DNA from: Mollicutes bacterium | Lineage (GTDB): Bacteria > Bacillota_I > Bacilli_A > Izemoplasmatales > Izemoplasmataceae | Length of the DNA: 64,000 bases | Direction of reading: 5' to 3' | Assembly (NCBI GenBank): GCA_003558105.1 | Contig: PWMS01000034.1 | Span: 1-64,000 of the forward strand | Shown here: positions 37,120-44,898 of the stretch, in pieces | Layout of the letters: each line of letters opens with the position of its first letter | Numbering within the stretch: the first letter of the stretch is position 1 | Position numbers and translations under genes: made by a program | Notes under the pieces: generated by a model | The model's input: only the letters and a program-made list of their open reading frames with translations | Database searches by the model: none | Told to the model about the DNA's origin: nothing

Positions 37120-37146
37120 AGAAAAAGAAACCCATGGGTTTCTTTT
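37120..37146 (-). terminator. Terminator of the gdpP-rplI-dnaB operon
   Basis: Minus-strand AAGAAACCC and GGGTTTCTT form a 9-bp stem followed by TTTCTT, right after the dnaB stop. Confidence 0.8.
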
Positions 37147-37149
37147 CTA

Positions 37150-38514
37150 TTAATCCAAATCGTCTATAACCGCTGAATCTTTCGAACTTTCAGTTTGGGC
37201 TTTGGTTTTAAACTGAGAGTAGTTCTTTCTGAAAATTAAAGGGAAGCCACTCATGTTGGTCGCACCTGAACGATTCTTTGCTACCATAATATCCACTTGG
37301 TTGGGGCGTTCACTTTCTTTATTGTAATAATCGTCACGGTATAAGAATAACACGACATCGGCGTCTTGTTCAATCGATCCAGATTCCCTTAGATCTGCCA
37401 TGATGGGGATTTTATCCGGTCTTTGTTCAACGCTTCTAGAAAGCTGACTTAAAGCGATAACAGGGACTTTTAATTCGCGAGCCATCTCTTTTAATGTTCG
37501 AGATATTTCGCTGACTTCTTGGACGCGGTTGGTTTGATTGCGAGAACCACTTAAAAGTTGTAAGTAGTCAATAACCACCAGGTCTAAACGGTTTTCTTGT
37601 TTGAGTTTACGGCATTTTTGACGTAAATCGGTAACTTTAACGGTTCCCGAATCATCAAAGAGAATATTGAGTTTTTGTAAGCCATCCGAAGCCACCGATA
37701 GTTGTTGCCATTCGGCACCACTTAAATCGCCGGTTTTTAGTTTGTTTGAAGGGACACTGGATTCACTGGAGAGCATTCTTGATACCAATTGGTCTACACC
37801 CATTTCTAATGAGAAAAAAGCGATATAAGGGCGTTCTTTTAGTTTGGCTACATTGGTCGCAATATTGAGTGCAAAGGCACTTTTACCCATCGATGGTCTA
37901 GCCGCTATCACGTATAGTTCTGTTGGCTGTAATCCAAGGGTATAGTGATTCAGCATACTAAAGCCAGTATCGAGTCCGGTTAATTCACCAATTTGGTTTT
38001 TCGCATCCTCGGTTTTTCTTACGACGGTTTCGGTTACTTCTTTAAGCGTAATAAAATCACTGGCTCTTCTTGAGCGGGCTACATCAAAAACTTGCTGTTC
38101 TGCTTCGTTGATATAATCATTTAAGTCTTTGGCTTTAAAACCTTTTTCAAAGATGCGTTTCGAAACGTTAATCATATTGCGTACGACCGCTTTATCGCGG
38201 ACGATGTTAATATAGTGTTCAAGGTTCATAATCGAAGGGGTGGTATCGGACAAGCCTAAGATATAATCCGAACCGCCTGCATCCGCTAACAATCCTTGGG
38301 TTTCTAAACGGTCGATAAGGGTGGTATAATCAATATCGATATTATCTTCAAACAACTCTAAAATAGCGCCAAAAATGATGCGATGGCGACGGTTGTAAAA
38401 GTCATCTCTGGTGAGGGCATCGGATATGGACTTTACGGTGTTTTGATCGATGAACACCGAGCCGAGTACATTTTGTTCTGCGTCAATGTTGTGAGGAATA
38501 GTTTGTTCATCCAT
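37150..38514 (-). CDS. dnaB: Replicative DNA helicase
   Basis: 454 residues. Hexameric helicase at the replication fork. N-terminal primase-interaction domain (PHNIDAEQNVLGSVF), linker, then a RecA-like motor with Walker A ARPSMGKSAFALN, DLVVIDYLQLL, and the QLSRSVEQR arginine region. The ATG at 38514 follows GGAGG by 7 nt; the ATG at 38520 would be only one base from that SD. The rplI-dnaB neighbourhood is conserved in Firmicutes. No intein is visible. Confidence 0.97.
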   Translation of the reverse strand: MDEQTIPHNIDAEQNVLGSVFIDQNTVKSISDALTRDDFYNRRHRIIFGAILELFEDNIDIDYTTLIDRLETQGLLADAGGSDYILGLSDTTPSIMNLEHYINIVRDKAVVRNMINVSKRIFEKGFKAKDLNDYINEAEQQVFDVARSRRASDFITLKEVTETVVRKTEDAKNQIGELTGLDTGFSMLNHYTLGLQPTELYVIAARPSMGKSAFALNIATNVAKLKERPYIAFFSLEMGVDQLVSRMLSSESSVPSNKLKTGDLSGAEWQQLSVASDGLQKLNILFDDSGTVKVTDLRQKCRKLKQENRLDLVVIDYLQLLSGSRNQTNRVQEVSEISRTLKEMARELKVPVIALSQLSRSVEQRPDKIPIMADLRESGSIEQDADVVLFLYRDDYYNKESERPNQVDIMVAKNRSGATNMSGFPLIFRKNYSQFKTKAQTESSKDSAVIDDLD

Positions 38515-38516
38515 GC

Positions 38517-38960
38517 TCATGCCTCCAAGACAAGTAATTCAAATTGGGCGATGATATCTTTGTGTAACTTAACCTCAACGCTATAAGTCCCAAGCGCACT
38601 AATTGCTTCGTCAAGTTGAATCTTTCTTTTGTCGATCTCAATATTGTGTTGTTCTTTAAAAGCATCCGCAATCTGTTTGGTTGTGATTTTCCCAAACATC
38701 TTACCGTTTTTCCCCAATTTAACATAAACTTTAACCGCACGATGGTCAATGCGTTTTTTTAAGGCTTTCATCTCTTCTATGTGTTGTGCTTCAGCTTGTT
38801 GTGCTTGTTTCTGTTCATCTTCGATGGCTTGTAAATTTTCTTGAGTGGCCTCAATCGCTTGTTTTGAGGTTAGTAAATAATTACCGAAACCTGGGGCAAC
38901 TTCGATAACCTCACCTTTTTTACCTTGATTTTTTACATCTTTTTGTAAAATCACTTTCAT
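38517..38960 (-). CDS. rplI: 50S ribosomal protein L9, nested in-frame inside the gdpP fusion
   Basis: 147 residues from the internal ATG at 38960. N-terminal rRNA-binding domain MKVILQKDVKNQGKKGEVIEVAPGFGNYLLTSKQA, the long connecting helix (about 40-75), and the C-terminal domain. Full L9 length is retained. Start supported by AGGAGG at 38969-38974 with 8-nt spacing. Listed separately because translation from this internal start would give normal free L9; whether the fusion or the free form dominates is unknown. Confidence 0.85.
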   Translation of the reverse strand: MKVILQKDVKNQGKKGEVIEVAPGFGNYLLTSKQAIEATQENLQAIEDEQKQAQQAEAQHIEEMKALKKRIDHRAVKVYVKLGKNGKMFGKITTKQIADAFKEQHNIEIDKRKIQLDEAISALGTYSVEVKLHKDIIAQFELLVLEA

Positions 38961-40943
38961 GGGTCGTCCCTCCTGTTTTAGTTCTTCTAAATAATCTTTT
39001 AGTTGTTGTTTGACTTGTGGTTTATCGGTGTTTTCGATCTGTGCGCCAGCGTTATTGAGATGACCACCACCCCCAAAATCTTCCATGATTTTTTGGACGC
39101 TGAAACCCTCTAGACTTCGCGCGCTGATACCGACTTGACGATCTTCGATATCGCCGATGACAAAAGCGGCAACGACATGGTCAATTTCCAATAAATCGTC
39201 GGCAACTTTGGCTAGTAAGCGCCTATCAGCATCGATATCATCCGGAATCACAACAACCGCAAAACGCTTGTTGATGACCTCCGCCCGCCGCAATAAGTCG
39301 CCTTTAATTTGAATATCTTGAAATGATTCTCTTAAAATGTTTCGAATCTTGTAGGTATCGGCCCCAAACTTCCGTAAAATCGCCGCAGCTTCAAATGTTC
39401 GTGCCCCAGTTCGATACATGAAGTTATTGGTATCCACAATCATCCCAGAAAGGATGACGGTCGCTTCAAAAGGATTTAGAGAAACTTCTTTAGGATAAAC
39501 ACTCAACATCTCGACAATCAGTTCACTGGTGCTAGAAGCATAAGGTTCGATATAGGCAATCTCGACATCCTCAATCGCATCGGTGAGTTTTCTATGATGG
39601 TCAATAATGACCAAGGTATGACTTTTCTGTAATATTTTATCGTTGATTAATTGACCATGTGAATGGTGATCAACCAAAATCAAGGTACTGTGTTTATCCA
39701 TGAGACTGAGTGCTTTTTCTGGGGAGATAATATAATCGAGCAAAGCGACATACTCATATTCCATTAACGTCATGATTTTTGAGACGGTCGCATCAAGGGC
39801 ATCGAAATCTATGATGATATAAGCCTCTTTTTTAGCCGCTAAAGCCATTTTCATCGCACCGATGGCGCTGCCTAAGGCATCGCTATCTGGATAGGTGTGC
39901 GGCATAATAAATACGGTAGAGGCCGTTTCAAATAATAAATCTAGTTTTTTGGCATTGATACGGCTTGATATTCTTGTCCTTTTTTCTTGGGTATTGGTAT
40001 TACCACCGAAATATTTGAAAGCTTCACCTTGAAGGTTGATTGCAATTTGATCGCCACCGCGAGATAGGGCTAAATCCAAAGCTTCTTCCGCGGTTGTGGC
40101 TAACAAGGCTATCGGAATATTAGCACAAGCAAAGCCACCGCTTAATGTGACAACCAAGTCGTGTTCTTTAGAGATGTGCGCGATATCATTCAAGACATCA
40201 AAATCCTGTGCAATAATGTTTTCTAAGTTTTTGCGGTGCATATAGACATATATTTTAGACGCACTCACCGGCACCAAATGACATTCATTATCGGCGGCCC
40301 ATGTATCGAGTAAACCTAAATATTTGCCTTGAATCTCATTGCGTTCTTTAACATCTAAAATGCTTAACGCATCTTCAAAGTTATCTAAGTGCAATACCCC
40401 AATCACCGTGGTATGTTGCGCGTATAAATTTTTGAGTTTAACCTTCTCGTGAATATTATCAATAAAAAGGGCTTGGGTTTCTTCGATATACCTAATACTG
40501 TAATATGTATTGTAGATATTAAATGTTTGCGCTTGTCGCAAGTGTTTATCCGACAAAGCCTTATAGATTGGCTGATGAATGTTGGCCAATGATTTATCGA
40601 CTAGTTGGTTATCAAAAATTTGTTTCGCAGTCTCATTAGCAAAGACAATATTATCATCGTTATCTAAGATTATAATACCGGTTGGCATGGTTTGAATAAT
40701 GTATTCATCTAAAGACGACTTATGTTTCATCAGTTGCCGCAATTCACCAAGCTCAGTTTTTTGTGTTTGCAAAATCTTATATTGGTTTTTCTTATCCAAT
40801 ATATAATAACTAACCACGAGCACTAGAAAAACCAAAAGCACCAACAATGCGGTGATATGGTTGGTCAAAAAGAAAAGACCGACCGCTAGGGCGATGATAG
40901 AGAGTAAAAAAATACCACTGATCGCTTTTGTGTGTTTGTGCAT
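38517..40943 (-). CDS. gdpP: GdpP c-di-AMP phosphodiesterase fused to ribosomal protein L9
   Basis: 808 residues. Residues 1-661 are a complete GdpP: two membrane helices (about 7-50), a PAS-like domain, a degenerate GGDEF domain, and a DHH/DHHA1 phosphodiesterase with HTYPDSDALG, LVDHHSHG, IDHHRK, DTNNF and FGGGGHLNNAG. Residues 662-808 are a full L9 (MKVILQKDVKNQGKKGEVIE...). No stop codon separates them. An AGGAGG sits inside the frame 8 nt before the L9 ATG, so independent L9 translation is also possible. The ATG at 40943 has GAGG upstream. GdpP hydrolyses c-di-AMP to pApA. Confidence 0.93.
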   Translation of the reverse strand: MHKHTKAISGIFLLSIIALAVGLFFLTNHITALLVLLVFLVLVVSYYILDKKNQYKILQTQKTELGELRQLMKHKSSLDEYIIQTMPTGIIILDNDDNIVFANETAKQIFDNQLVDKSLANIHQPIYKALSDKHLRQAQTFNIYNTYYSIRYIEETQALFIDNIHEKVKLKNLYAQHTTVIGVLHLDNFEDALSILDVKERNEIQGKYLGLLDTWAADNECHLVPVSASKIYVYMHRKNLENIIAQDFDVLNDIAHISKEHDLVVTLSGGFACANIPIALLATTAEEALDLALSRGGDQIAINLQGEAFKYFGGNTNTQEKRTRISSRINAKKLDLLFETASTVFIMPHTYPDSDALGSAIGAMKMALAAKKEAYIIIDFDALDATVSKIMTLMEYEYVALLDYIISPEKALSLMDKHSTLILVDHHSHGQLINDKILQKSHTLVIIDHHRKLTDAIEDVEIAYIEPYASSTSELIVEMLSVYPKEVSLNPFEATVILSGMIVDTNNFMYRTGARTFEAAAILRKFGADTYKIRNILRESFQDIQIKGDLLRRAEVINKRFAVVVIPDDIDADRRLLAKVADDLLEIDHVVAAFVIGDIEDRQVGISARSLEGFSVQKIMEDFGGGGHLNNAGAQIENTDKPQVKQQLKDYLEELKQEGRPMKVILQKDVKNQGKKGEVIEVAPGFGNYLLTSKQAIEATQENLQAIEDEQKQAQQAEAQHIEEMKALKKRIDHRAVKVYVKLGKNGKMFGKITTKQIADAFKEQHNIEIDKRKIQLDEAISALGTYSVEVKLHKDIIAQFELLVLEA
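38969..38974 (-). promoter_or_regulatory. Internal Shine-Dalgarno for L9 within the fusion frame
   Basis: Minus-strand AGGAGG, 8 nt before the internal ATG; read in the GdpP frame it encodes part of KQEGRP. Confidence 0.8.
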
Positions 40944-40976
40944 AAAAGCCACCTCATTGGGTTTGACTATGGCAAT

Positions 40977-40982
40977 ATTATA
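40977..40982 (-). promoter_or_regulatory. Extended -10 promoter of gdpP-rplI-dnaB
   Basis: Minus-strand TGATATAAT with TATAAT at 40977-40982; no good -35. Divergent from the queuosine-transporter promoter. Confidence 0.55.
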
Positions 40983-41022
40983 TCATAGGAAACTTAGATA
41001 TTCTAACTTGAGTTATGATTTC

Positions 41023-41051
41023 TTGACATTGTTTAAACTAGCGACTATAAT
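41023..41051 (+). promoter_or_regulatory. Consensus promoter of the preQ1-riboswitch transporter
   Basis: TTGACA (41023-41028), 17 nt, TATAAT (41046-41051): a perfect sigma70-type promoter starting transcription just before the riboswitch. Confidence 0.9.
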
Positions 41052-41060
41052 ACATGTTTG

Positions 41061-41101
41061 TACGCAGTTCGAAACCATCCTGCGATATCAAAACTAGGAG
41101 G
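41061..41101 (+). ncRNA. preQ1-I riboswitch
   Basis: CGCAG (41063-41067) and CTGCG (41080-41084) form P1 around a 12-nt loop TTCGAAACCATC, followed by the A-rich tail ATATCAAAACTAGG of preQ1-I aptamers. The tail runs into the AGGAGG SD (41096-41101), so binding of pre-queuosine1 would hide the ribosome site. The gene that follows is a queuosine-precursor transporter, which supports the call. Confidence 0.87.
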
Positions 41102-41108
41102 AACGTTT

Positions 41109-41786
41109 ATGAATGAATTACTTTGGCTTGCGTTTGCCTTGGTGAATTTTATCTTGATTGTTGTGGTGTATAAGTTCTTTGGTAAAACAGGTTTAATCGC
41201 TTGGATTGCTATGGGGACAGTCTTGGCGAACATCCAAGTGACCAAAACCATTGAAATCTTCACTTTAACTGCAACCTTGGGCAATATTATGTATGGCTCA
41301 TTATTTCTTATCACCGATACTTTGAATGAAAAATACGGTTTGCAAGAAGCAAAAAAAGCTGTATATATCGGATTTACATCGCTGATCGCGATGGTTATCA
41401 TTATGAATATGGTGCTGTGGTTCACCCCGCACGCTGATGATTTTGCCCATGGAGCCTTGCAGACAATATTTGGTTTAATGCCGCGCATCGCAATTGGAAG
41501 CCTAACGGCTTATCTGATCAGTCAGATATTAGACGTTTATCTCTTCCAAAAAATTAAGGAAAAATTTAGCAGCGATAAAACCCTATATGTCCGTAATATC
41601 GGTTCAACCATGGTTTCACAATTTATCGATACTTTGATTTTTGTACCCATTGCTTTTATCGGTATTCACGATACTAAAATCTTAATCAGTATCTTCATCA
41701 CAACTTACTTGGTCAAACTGATCGTTGCGATGCTCGATACACCGTTTGTCTATCTGATGAAACGTATAACGCCCTTGGCAAAATAA
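41109..41786 (+). CDS. yhhQ: Queuosine precursor transporter, YhhQ family
   Basis: 225 residues and about six membrane spans. LGNIMYGSLFLITDTLNEKYG is the diagnostic segment of YhhQ (VUT) transporters, which bring queuosine precursors into cells that cannot make them from GTP. The ATG at 41109 has an AGGAGG 7 nt upstream; the track's TTG at 41058 lies inside the riboswitch. Monocistronic, under a preQ1 riboswitch. The organism probably salvages queuosine precursors. Confidence 0.93.
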   Translation: MNELLWLAFALVNFILIVVVYKFFGKTGLIAWIAMGTVLANIQVTKTIEIFTLTATLGNIMYGSLFLITDTLNEKYGLQEAKKAVYIGFTSLIAMVIIMNMVLWFTPHADDFAHGALQTIFGLMPRIAIGSLTAYLISQILDVYLFQKIKEKFSSDKTLYVRNIGSTMVSQFIDTLIFVPIAFIGIHDTKILISIFITTYLVKLIVAMLDTPFVYLMKRITPLAK

Positions 41787-41804
41787 CGCTGAAGGGCGTT
41801 TTTT
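41768..41804 (+). terminator. Terminator of the queuosine transporter gene
   Basis: ACGCCCTT and AAGGGCGT form an 8-bp stem followed by TTTTTT. The left arm lies inside the coding end. Confidence 0.85.
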
Positions 41805-42990
41805 ATGCCCAATCTAAGAGGCGTTTTTCGCCACTTATCTTTTGTATATCTGTAATGTCTTGCGAAGCTTCTAATACCCCTTCATAATGGCCATTTTCAT
41901 CCCTTATGGCGAAATATTGGATATACAGTTTCTTGTCTTTAAAATTGATCCAAAAATCAGCGCTGTCCTTTTGTCCGTCTTTAAAAGACTGCACAATTTT
42001 TTCAACCATATCAACGCTTTTTGGAGGATGACAGTGTTTGACTAAACGGCCAATGATAGAGGGATTTCTAGGAAAATGTCGTTCTTTTCTCACATTAAAA
42101 TACTGGACTCTATCGTCTTTATCGACATAAGTTATATCAATAGGCAAATGGTTAAAAATAAGGGCGATTTGCTTGGCGTTTAAGATGCCAGAGGTGGTTT
42201 TAAAAACCCCACTGCCATCAAAATCACTTTTGGCTTCTTTAATGGCTTCTTTTGTTCTTTCAATAAACACAAAGCCAATATCAAAACATGATTGATACAT
42301 CTTATCTAAAGTGGGTTTATCAAGCAAGCTATCGGCGATGGGAAATAAGATTAAGCGCTCTTTTTGAATGATGCCATATACCAAATAATAATAATGCCCG
42401 ATGGTCTTTTTCAAAATCGATTCATCGACTGAGGTATCTTTTAATAATTGTAAAATCTTTTTGGTTTCTTTTCTGGCATCATCGTGCAACGACCACATGA
42501 CTTCTAAGGGTTTGGTGGAAGGTACGTTTTCTTCGATAGCTGAAAATAGGATGTTTTCCTTTTTAACAAATTTCTTATCTATTTCTAATAAGGGTTCAAA
42601 TTGTTTGATCAAGGTATCTCTTTGCGCGGCGATTGGAGTTTTTTTAAAATACGCTTTGATCTGATTTAGATGGTTGATAATCGCTTGGTTTTCATCTAAG
42701 AGTGCTTTGAAGAATGGATGATTATGCGATGTCATCTCATAGCGTTTTAGCCCTTCTTGAAAAGCATTCACAAATTTATTGGCGGTATTTTTAATCGCTT
42801 GGATACTTTGTTTCGTATGGTGTTTATACATCTCAACGTAAAAAAGATCGATGGGACGAACGTCTTGGACAGTCTCTTTGTAGGTTTCATACACGTCCCT
42901 TTTTTCTTCCTTGCTGAGATCTTCTGTGATTTTTTCCATAAACGCATTGAGTCTTTCAATTTTTTTCGTTTCCTTGTTTAAGGTTTCCAT
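41803..42990 (-). CDS. DUF438/hemerythrin/PAS-domain protein
   Basis: 395 residues, soluble. An N-terminal DUF438-like helical region (about 1-75), a hemerythrin-like histidine/glutamate bundle (HPFFKALLDEN and later HYYYLVYGII) and a C-terminal PAS domain (ITYVDKDDRVQYFNVRKERHFPRNPSIIGR, HCHPPKSVDMVEKI, GHYEGVLEASQDIT). Proteins of this architecture are thought to sense redox, oxygen or nitric oxide. No output domain is present. A TATAAT lies close to the rpsR terminator upstream. Confidence 0.85.
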   Translation of the reverse strand: METLNKETKKIERLNAFMEKITEDLSKEEKRDVYETYKETVQDVRPIDLFYVEMYKHHTKQSIQAIKNTANKFVNAFQEGLKRYEMTSHNHPFFKALLDENQAIINHLNQIKAYFKKTPIAAQRDTLIKQFEPLLEIDKKFVKKENILFSAIEENVPSTKPLEVMWSLHDDARKETKKILQLLKDTSVDESILKKTIGHYYYLVYGIIQKERLILFPIADSLLDKPTLDKMYQSCFDIGFVFIERTKEAIKEAKSDFDGSGVFKTTSGILNAKQIALIFNHLPIDITYVDKDDRVQYFNVRKERHFPRNPSIIGRLVKHCHPPKSVDMVEKIVQSFKDGQKDSADFWINFKDKKLYIQYFAIRDENGHYEGVLEASQDITDIQKISGEKRLLDWA

Positions 42991-43015
42991 GCCATCACCT
43001 CAACCCCCATTATAC

Positions 43016-43042
43016 AAAAAAAATACGCGTAAATCGCGTATT
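43016..43042 (-). terminator. Terminator of the rpsF-ssb-rpsR operon
   Basis: Minus-strand AATACGCG and CGCGTATT stem with a 5-nt loop, followed by a T run of eight. Confidence 0.88.
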
Positions 43043-43046
43043 TTAA

Positions 43047-43283
43047 TTAATTTTTAACAAAGGGTATTAACGCCATATGACGTGCACGTTTAATCGCAAC
43101 GCTCAATTCTTTTTGGTAACCAGCTTTGGTACCAGTAACACGCTTAGGAAGAATTTTCCCACGGTCTGAGATGAAACGTCTGAGCATATCTGCGTCTTTA
43201 TAGTCAATATATTTAATTTTGTTTTCAGTAAAATAACACACTTTTTTACGGCGTTTTCTAAAATTGCCTCTTGGTCTTGCCAT
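43047..43283 (-). CDS. rpsR: 30S ribosomal protein S18
   Basis: 78 residues. [20 protein letters not shown] and the conserved [19 protein letters not shown] identify S18, which pairs with S6 on the 30S platform. Only 15 bp after ssb. The N-terminal single Cys is the zinc-less form. Confidence 0.97.
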   Translation of the reverse strand: MARPRGNFRKRRKKVCYFTENKIKYIDYKDADMLRRFISDRGKILPKRVTGTKAGYQKELSVAIKRARHMALIPFVKN

Positions 43284-43298
43284 TGAAATGCCTCCTTT

Positions 43299-43757
43299 TT
43301 AAAATGGTAAATCGTCATCGGCGATATCGATATCTTTTAAATCGTCATCGTTTGATGGTTTTTTAGTTTGGTTATAGTTGGATGATTTTTGGTCTTTTTG
43401 TTGGTTGTTTTGTTGGTTGTTAGAAGGGGGTGTCGTTCCTTTGGGCTCTAAAAATTGTACGGAGTCCGCAACGATTTCGACGATAAATTTTCGTACGCCT
43501 TCATTGTCTTCATAGTTTCTCGTTTGAATCCGTCCTTCAACACCGACCAAACTACCTTTATTAAGATATTGTGCAACGTTTTCTGCTTGTCTGCGCCAAA
43601 CGACACAATTGATGAAATCAGCTTCCTGTTCGCCTTGTTGGTTTTTGAACGTGCGATTCACAGCAACGGTAAATGTTGTCACGGGGATATCGTTTCACGT
43701 TCTTCTTAATTCGGGGTCCTTGGTAAGACGTCCGACTAAAATGGCGCGGTTTATCAT
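43299..43757 (-). CDS. ssb: Single-stranded DNA-binding protein, interrupted by in-frame TGA at codon 21
   Basis: From the ATG at 43757 the frame reads [20 protein letters not shown], then TGA (43695-43697), then [16 protein letters not shown] and the rest of a normal 152-codon SSB with acidic C-terminal DDDLPF. The ORF track shows only the part after GTG 43682, which lacks the first beta strand of the OB fold and has no SD. GGTG stands before the true ATG. Explanations are a read error, a real nonsense mutation, or TGA readthrough. The region is otherwise a normal SSB. Confidence 0.9.
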
Positions 43758-43777
43758 AAATTCACCTCATTGTACGT

Positions 43778-44065
43778 TTAACGTACGTCTTTAATAATTA
43801 AATGACGAATGATGTCTTCTTTAAGCTTAATGATACGTTCAAACTCTTGGCGTGCAGCTTGCGTAGCATTGACATCCATCACAACATAATAGCCTTTTTC
43901 GTATTTATCAATTTCATAGGCTAAATCACGCATGCCCCACTCATCAAGTTTGGTAACTTCAGAGTCATGGGTTGTGAAGATATTTTGCATCTCCTCAACC
44001 AAGGCTTTACGCGCATCCTCATCCACGGTGGGACGGATGATGTACATAATTTCGTATTTGGTCAT
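43778..44065 (-). CDS. rpsF: 30S ribosomal protein S6
   Basis: 95 residues. TKYEIMYIIRPTVDEDARKALV, the KLDEWGMRDLAYEIDKYEKGYY strand and the VNATQAARQEFERIIK segment are S6. First gene of rpsF-ssb-rpsR, with an attenuator-like leader. SD AGGAGG. Confidence 0.97.
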   Translation of the reverse strand: MTKYEIMYIIRPTVDEDARKALVEEMQNIFTTHDSEVTKLDEWGMRDLAYEIDKYEKGYYVVMDVNATQAARQEFERIIKLKEDIIRHLIIKDVR

Positions 44066-44090
44066 TTTCTTACCTCCTTTTGGTCTAATG

Positions 44091-44128
44091 GCCGCTTTAC
44101 GGCAAGGAAAAACGTGAGATTTCTCACG
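44091..44128 (-). promoter_or_regulatory. rpsF leader: attenuator hairpin and S6:S18-like CCG hairpin
   Basis: On the minus strand CGTGAG/CTCACG with TTTTT (44113-44128) forms a terminator-like hairpin immediately after the promoter, followed by GCCG/CGGC (44091-44103), a candidate for the CCG-containing S6:S18 binding element described in rpsF leaders. The hairpins are seen; binding is inferred. Confidence 0.5.
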
Positions 44129-44135
44129 ATAGTAA

Positions 44136-44164
44136 ATTATAGCATAAGCTTGGCTTAATGTAAA
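44136..44164 (-). promoter_or_regulatory. Promoter of rpsF-ssb-rpsR
   Basis: Minus-strand TTTACA (44159-44164), 17 nt, TATAAT (44136-44141) with TGC extension. Confidence 0.85.
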
Positions 44165-44169
44165 CCAAA

Positions 44170-44898
44170 TTAAAAGCGTTTTTTCAAAAGCGAAAGCATA
44201 TCATCACTCATTGCTTTGGTTATCTTATGGCCGGTATTGTACGTTTTAAAAACGATGGGCAAATCAGGGTTTTCTTCGATAAAATCTTTTGTATGTTCAG
44301 CTGGAATAAGATCATCAACTTTTCCATTTAAAGCGATACCTTGTTTGAAGTGCATCTGGTCTGGTCGTTGGCTAACATCGATGTTTTCTACAAATTTTTT
44401 AACGTCTTGGGCTTCTTGTAAAAACTCACCATTGAACGATTCTGGGAGTTCGTGCACCTTTTCTTTCGAAAAAGCGGGCGATGAGATAAGTGCCACAAAG
44501 GTATTAAGGTGTTGCGTTTGCGTCGTTAGATAATATGAAACATACCCACCCATCGAGATGCCTAAAACATCGAAATCATCATGTTGATCGGCATATTTTT
44601 GATGGTATATTTTTAAAACATCTTCACTGGTGCGTTTAACCACACTAAATATTCTTAAACGAGCCAAAAAACTATTTCTAGAAGCGTACGGTTCTTCTAG
44701 ACGTTCCCCGTGCATATGCGCATCGATAGCCACGACACGATACCCTAGTTTCACCAGTTGTGGGCCAATCAGGTGTATAATTTTTTCTTTTGTCCCATAG
44801 ATACCGTGATTGATAAAAATCAAACGGCTCGATTGGGGATGATCATACATCATCATAGGAATGCCTTGAAACGTCGTTTTGGTAACGTTAGTTTTCAT
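44170..44898 (-). CDS. Alpha/beta hydrolase (predicted esterase)
   Basis: 242 residues. Nucleophile elbow GISMGGY, oxyanion-hole NHGIYG, acid in NGKVDDLIP and His in NTGHKI give a complete catalytic triad. Resembles small cytoplasmic esterases; substrate unknown. The ATG overlaps the end of cinA. Confidence 0.83.
   Translation of the reverse strand: MKTNVTKTTFQGIPMMMYDHPQSSRLIFINHGIYGTKEKIIHLIGPQLVKLGYRVVAIDAHMHGERLEEPYASRNSFLARLRIFSVVKRTSEDVLKIYHQKYADQHDDFDVLGISMGGYVSYYLTTQTQHLNTFVALISSPAFSKEKVHELPESFNGEFLQEAQDVKKFVENIDVSQRPDQMHFKQGIALNGKVDDLIPAEHTKDFIEENPDLPIVFKTYNTGHKITKAMSDDMLSLLKKRF

Noticed and set aside
41058-41108. 17-residue N-terminal extension of the queuosine transporter
   Set aside because: It would translate through the preQ1 aptamer from a TTG and lacks an SD.
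43682-43757. TGA as tryptophan (mycoplasma code) to explain the ssb interruption
   Set aside because: All other long genes are uninterrupted with TGA as stop and use TGG for Trp, for instance lepB ends in TGA. A whole-organism code change is not supported.
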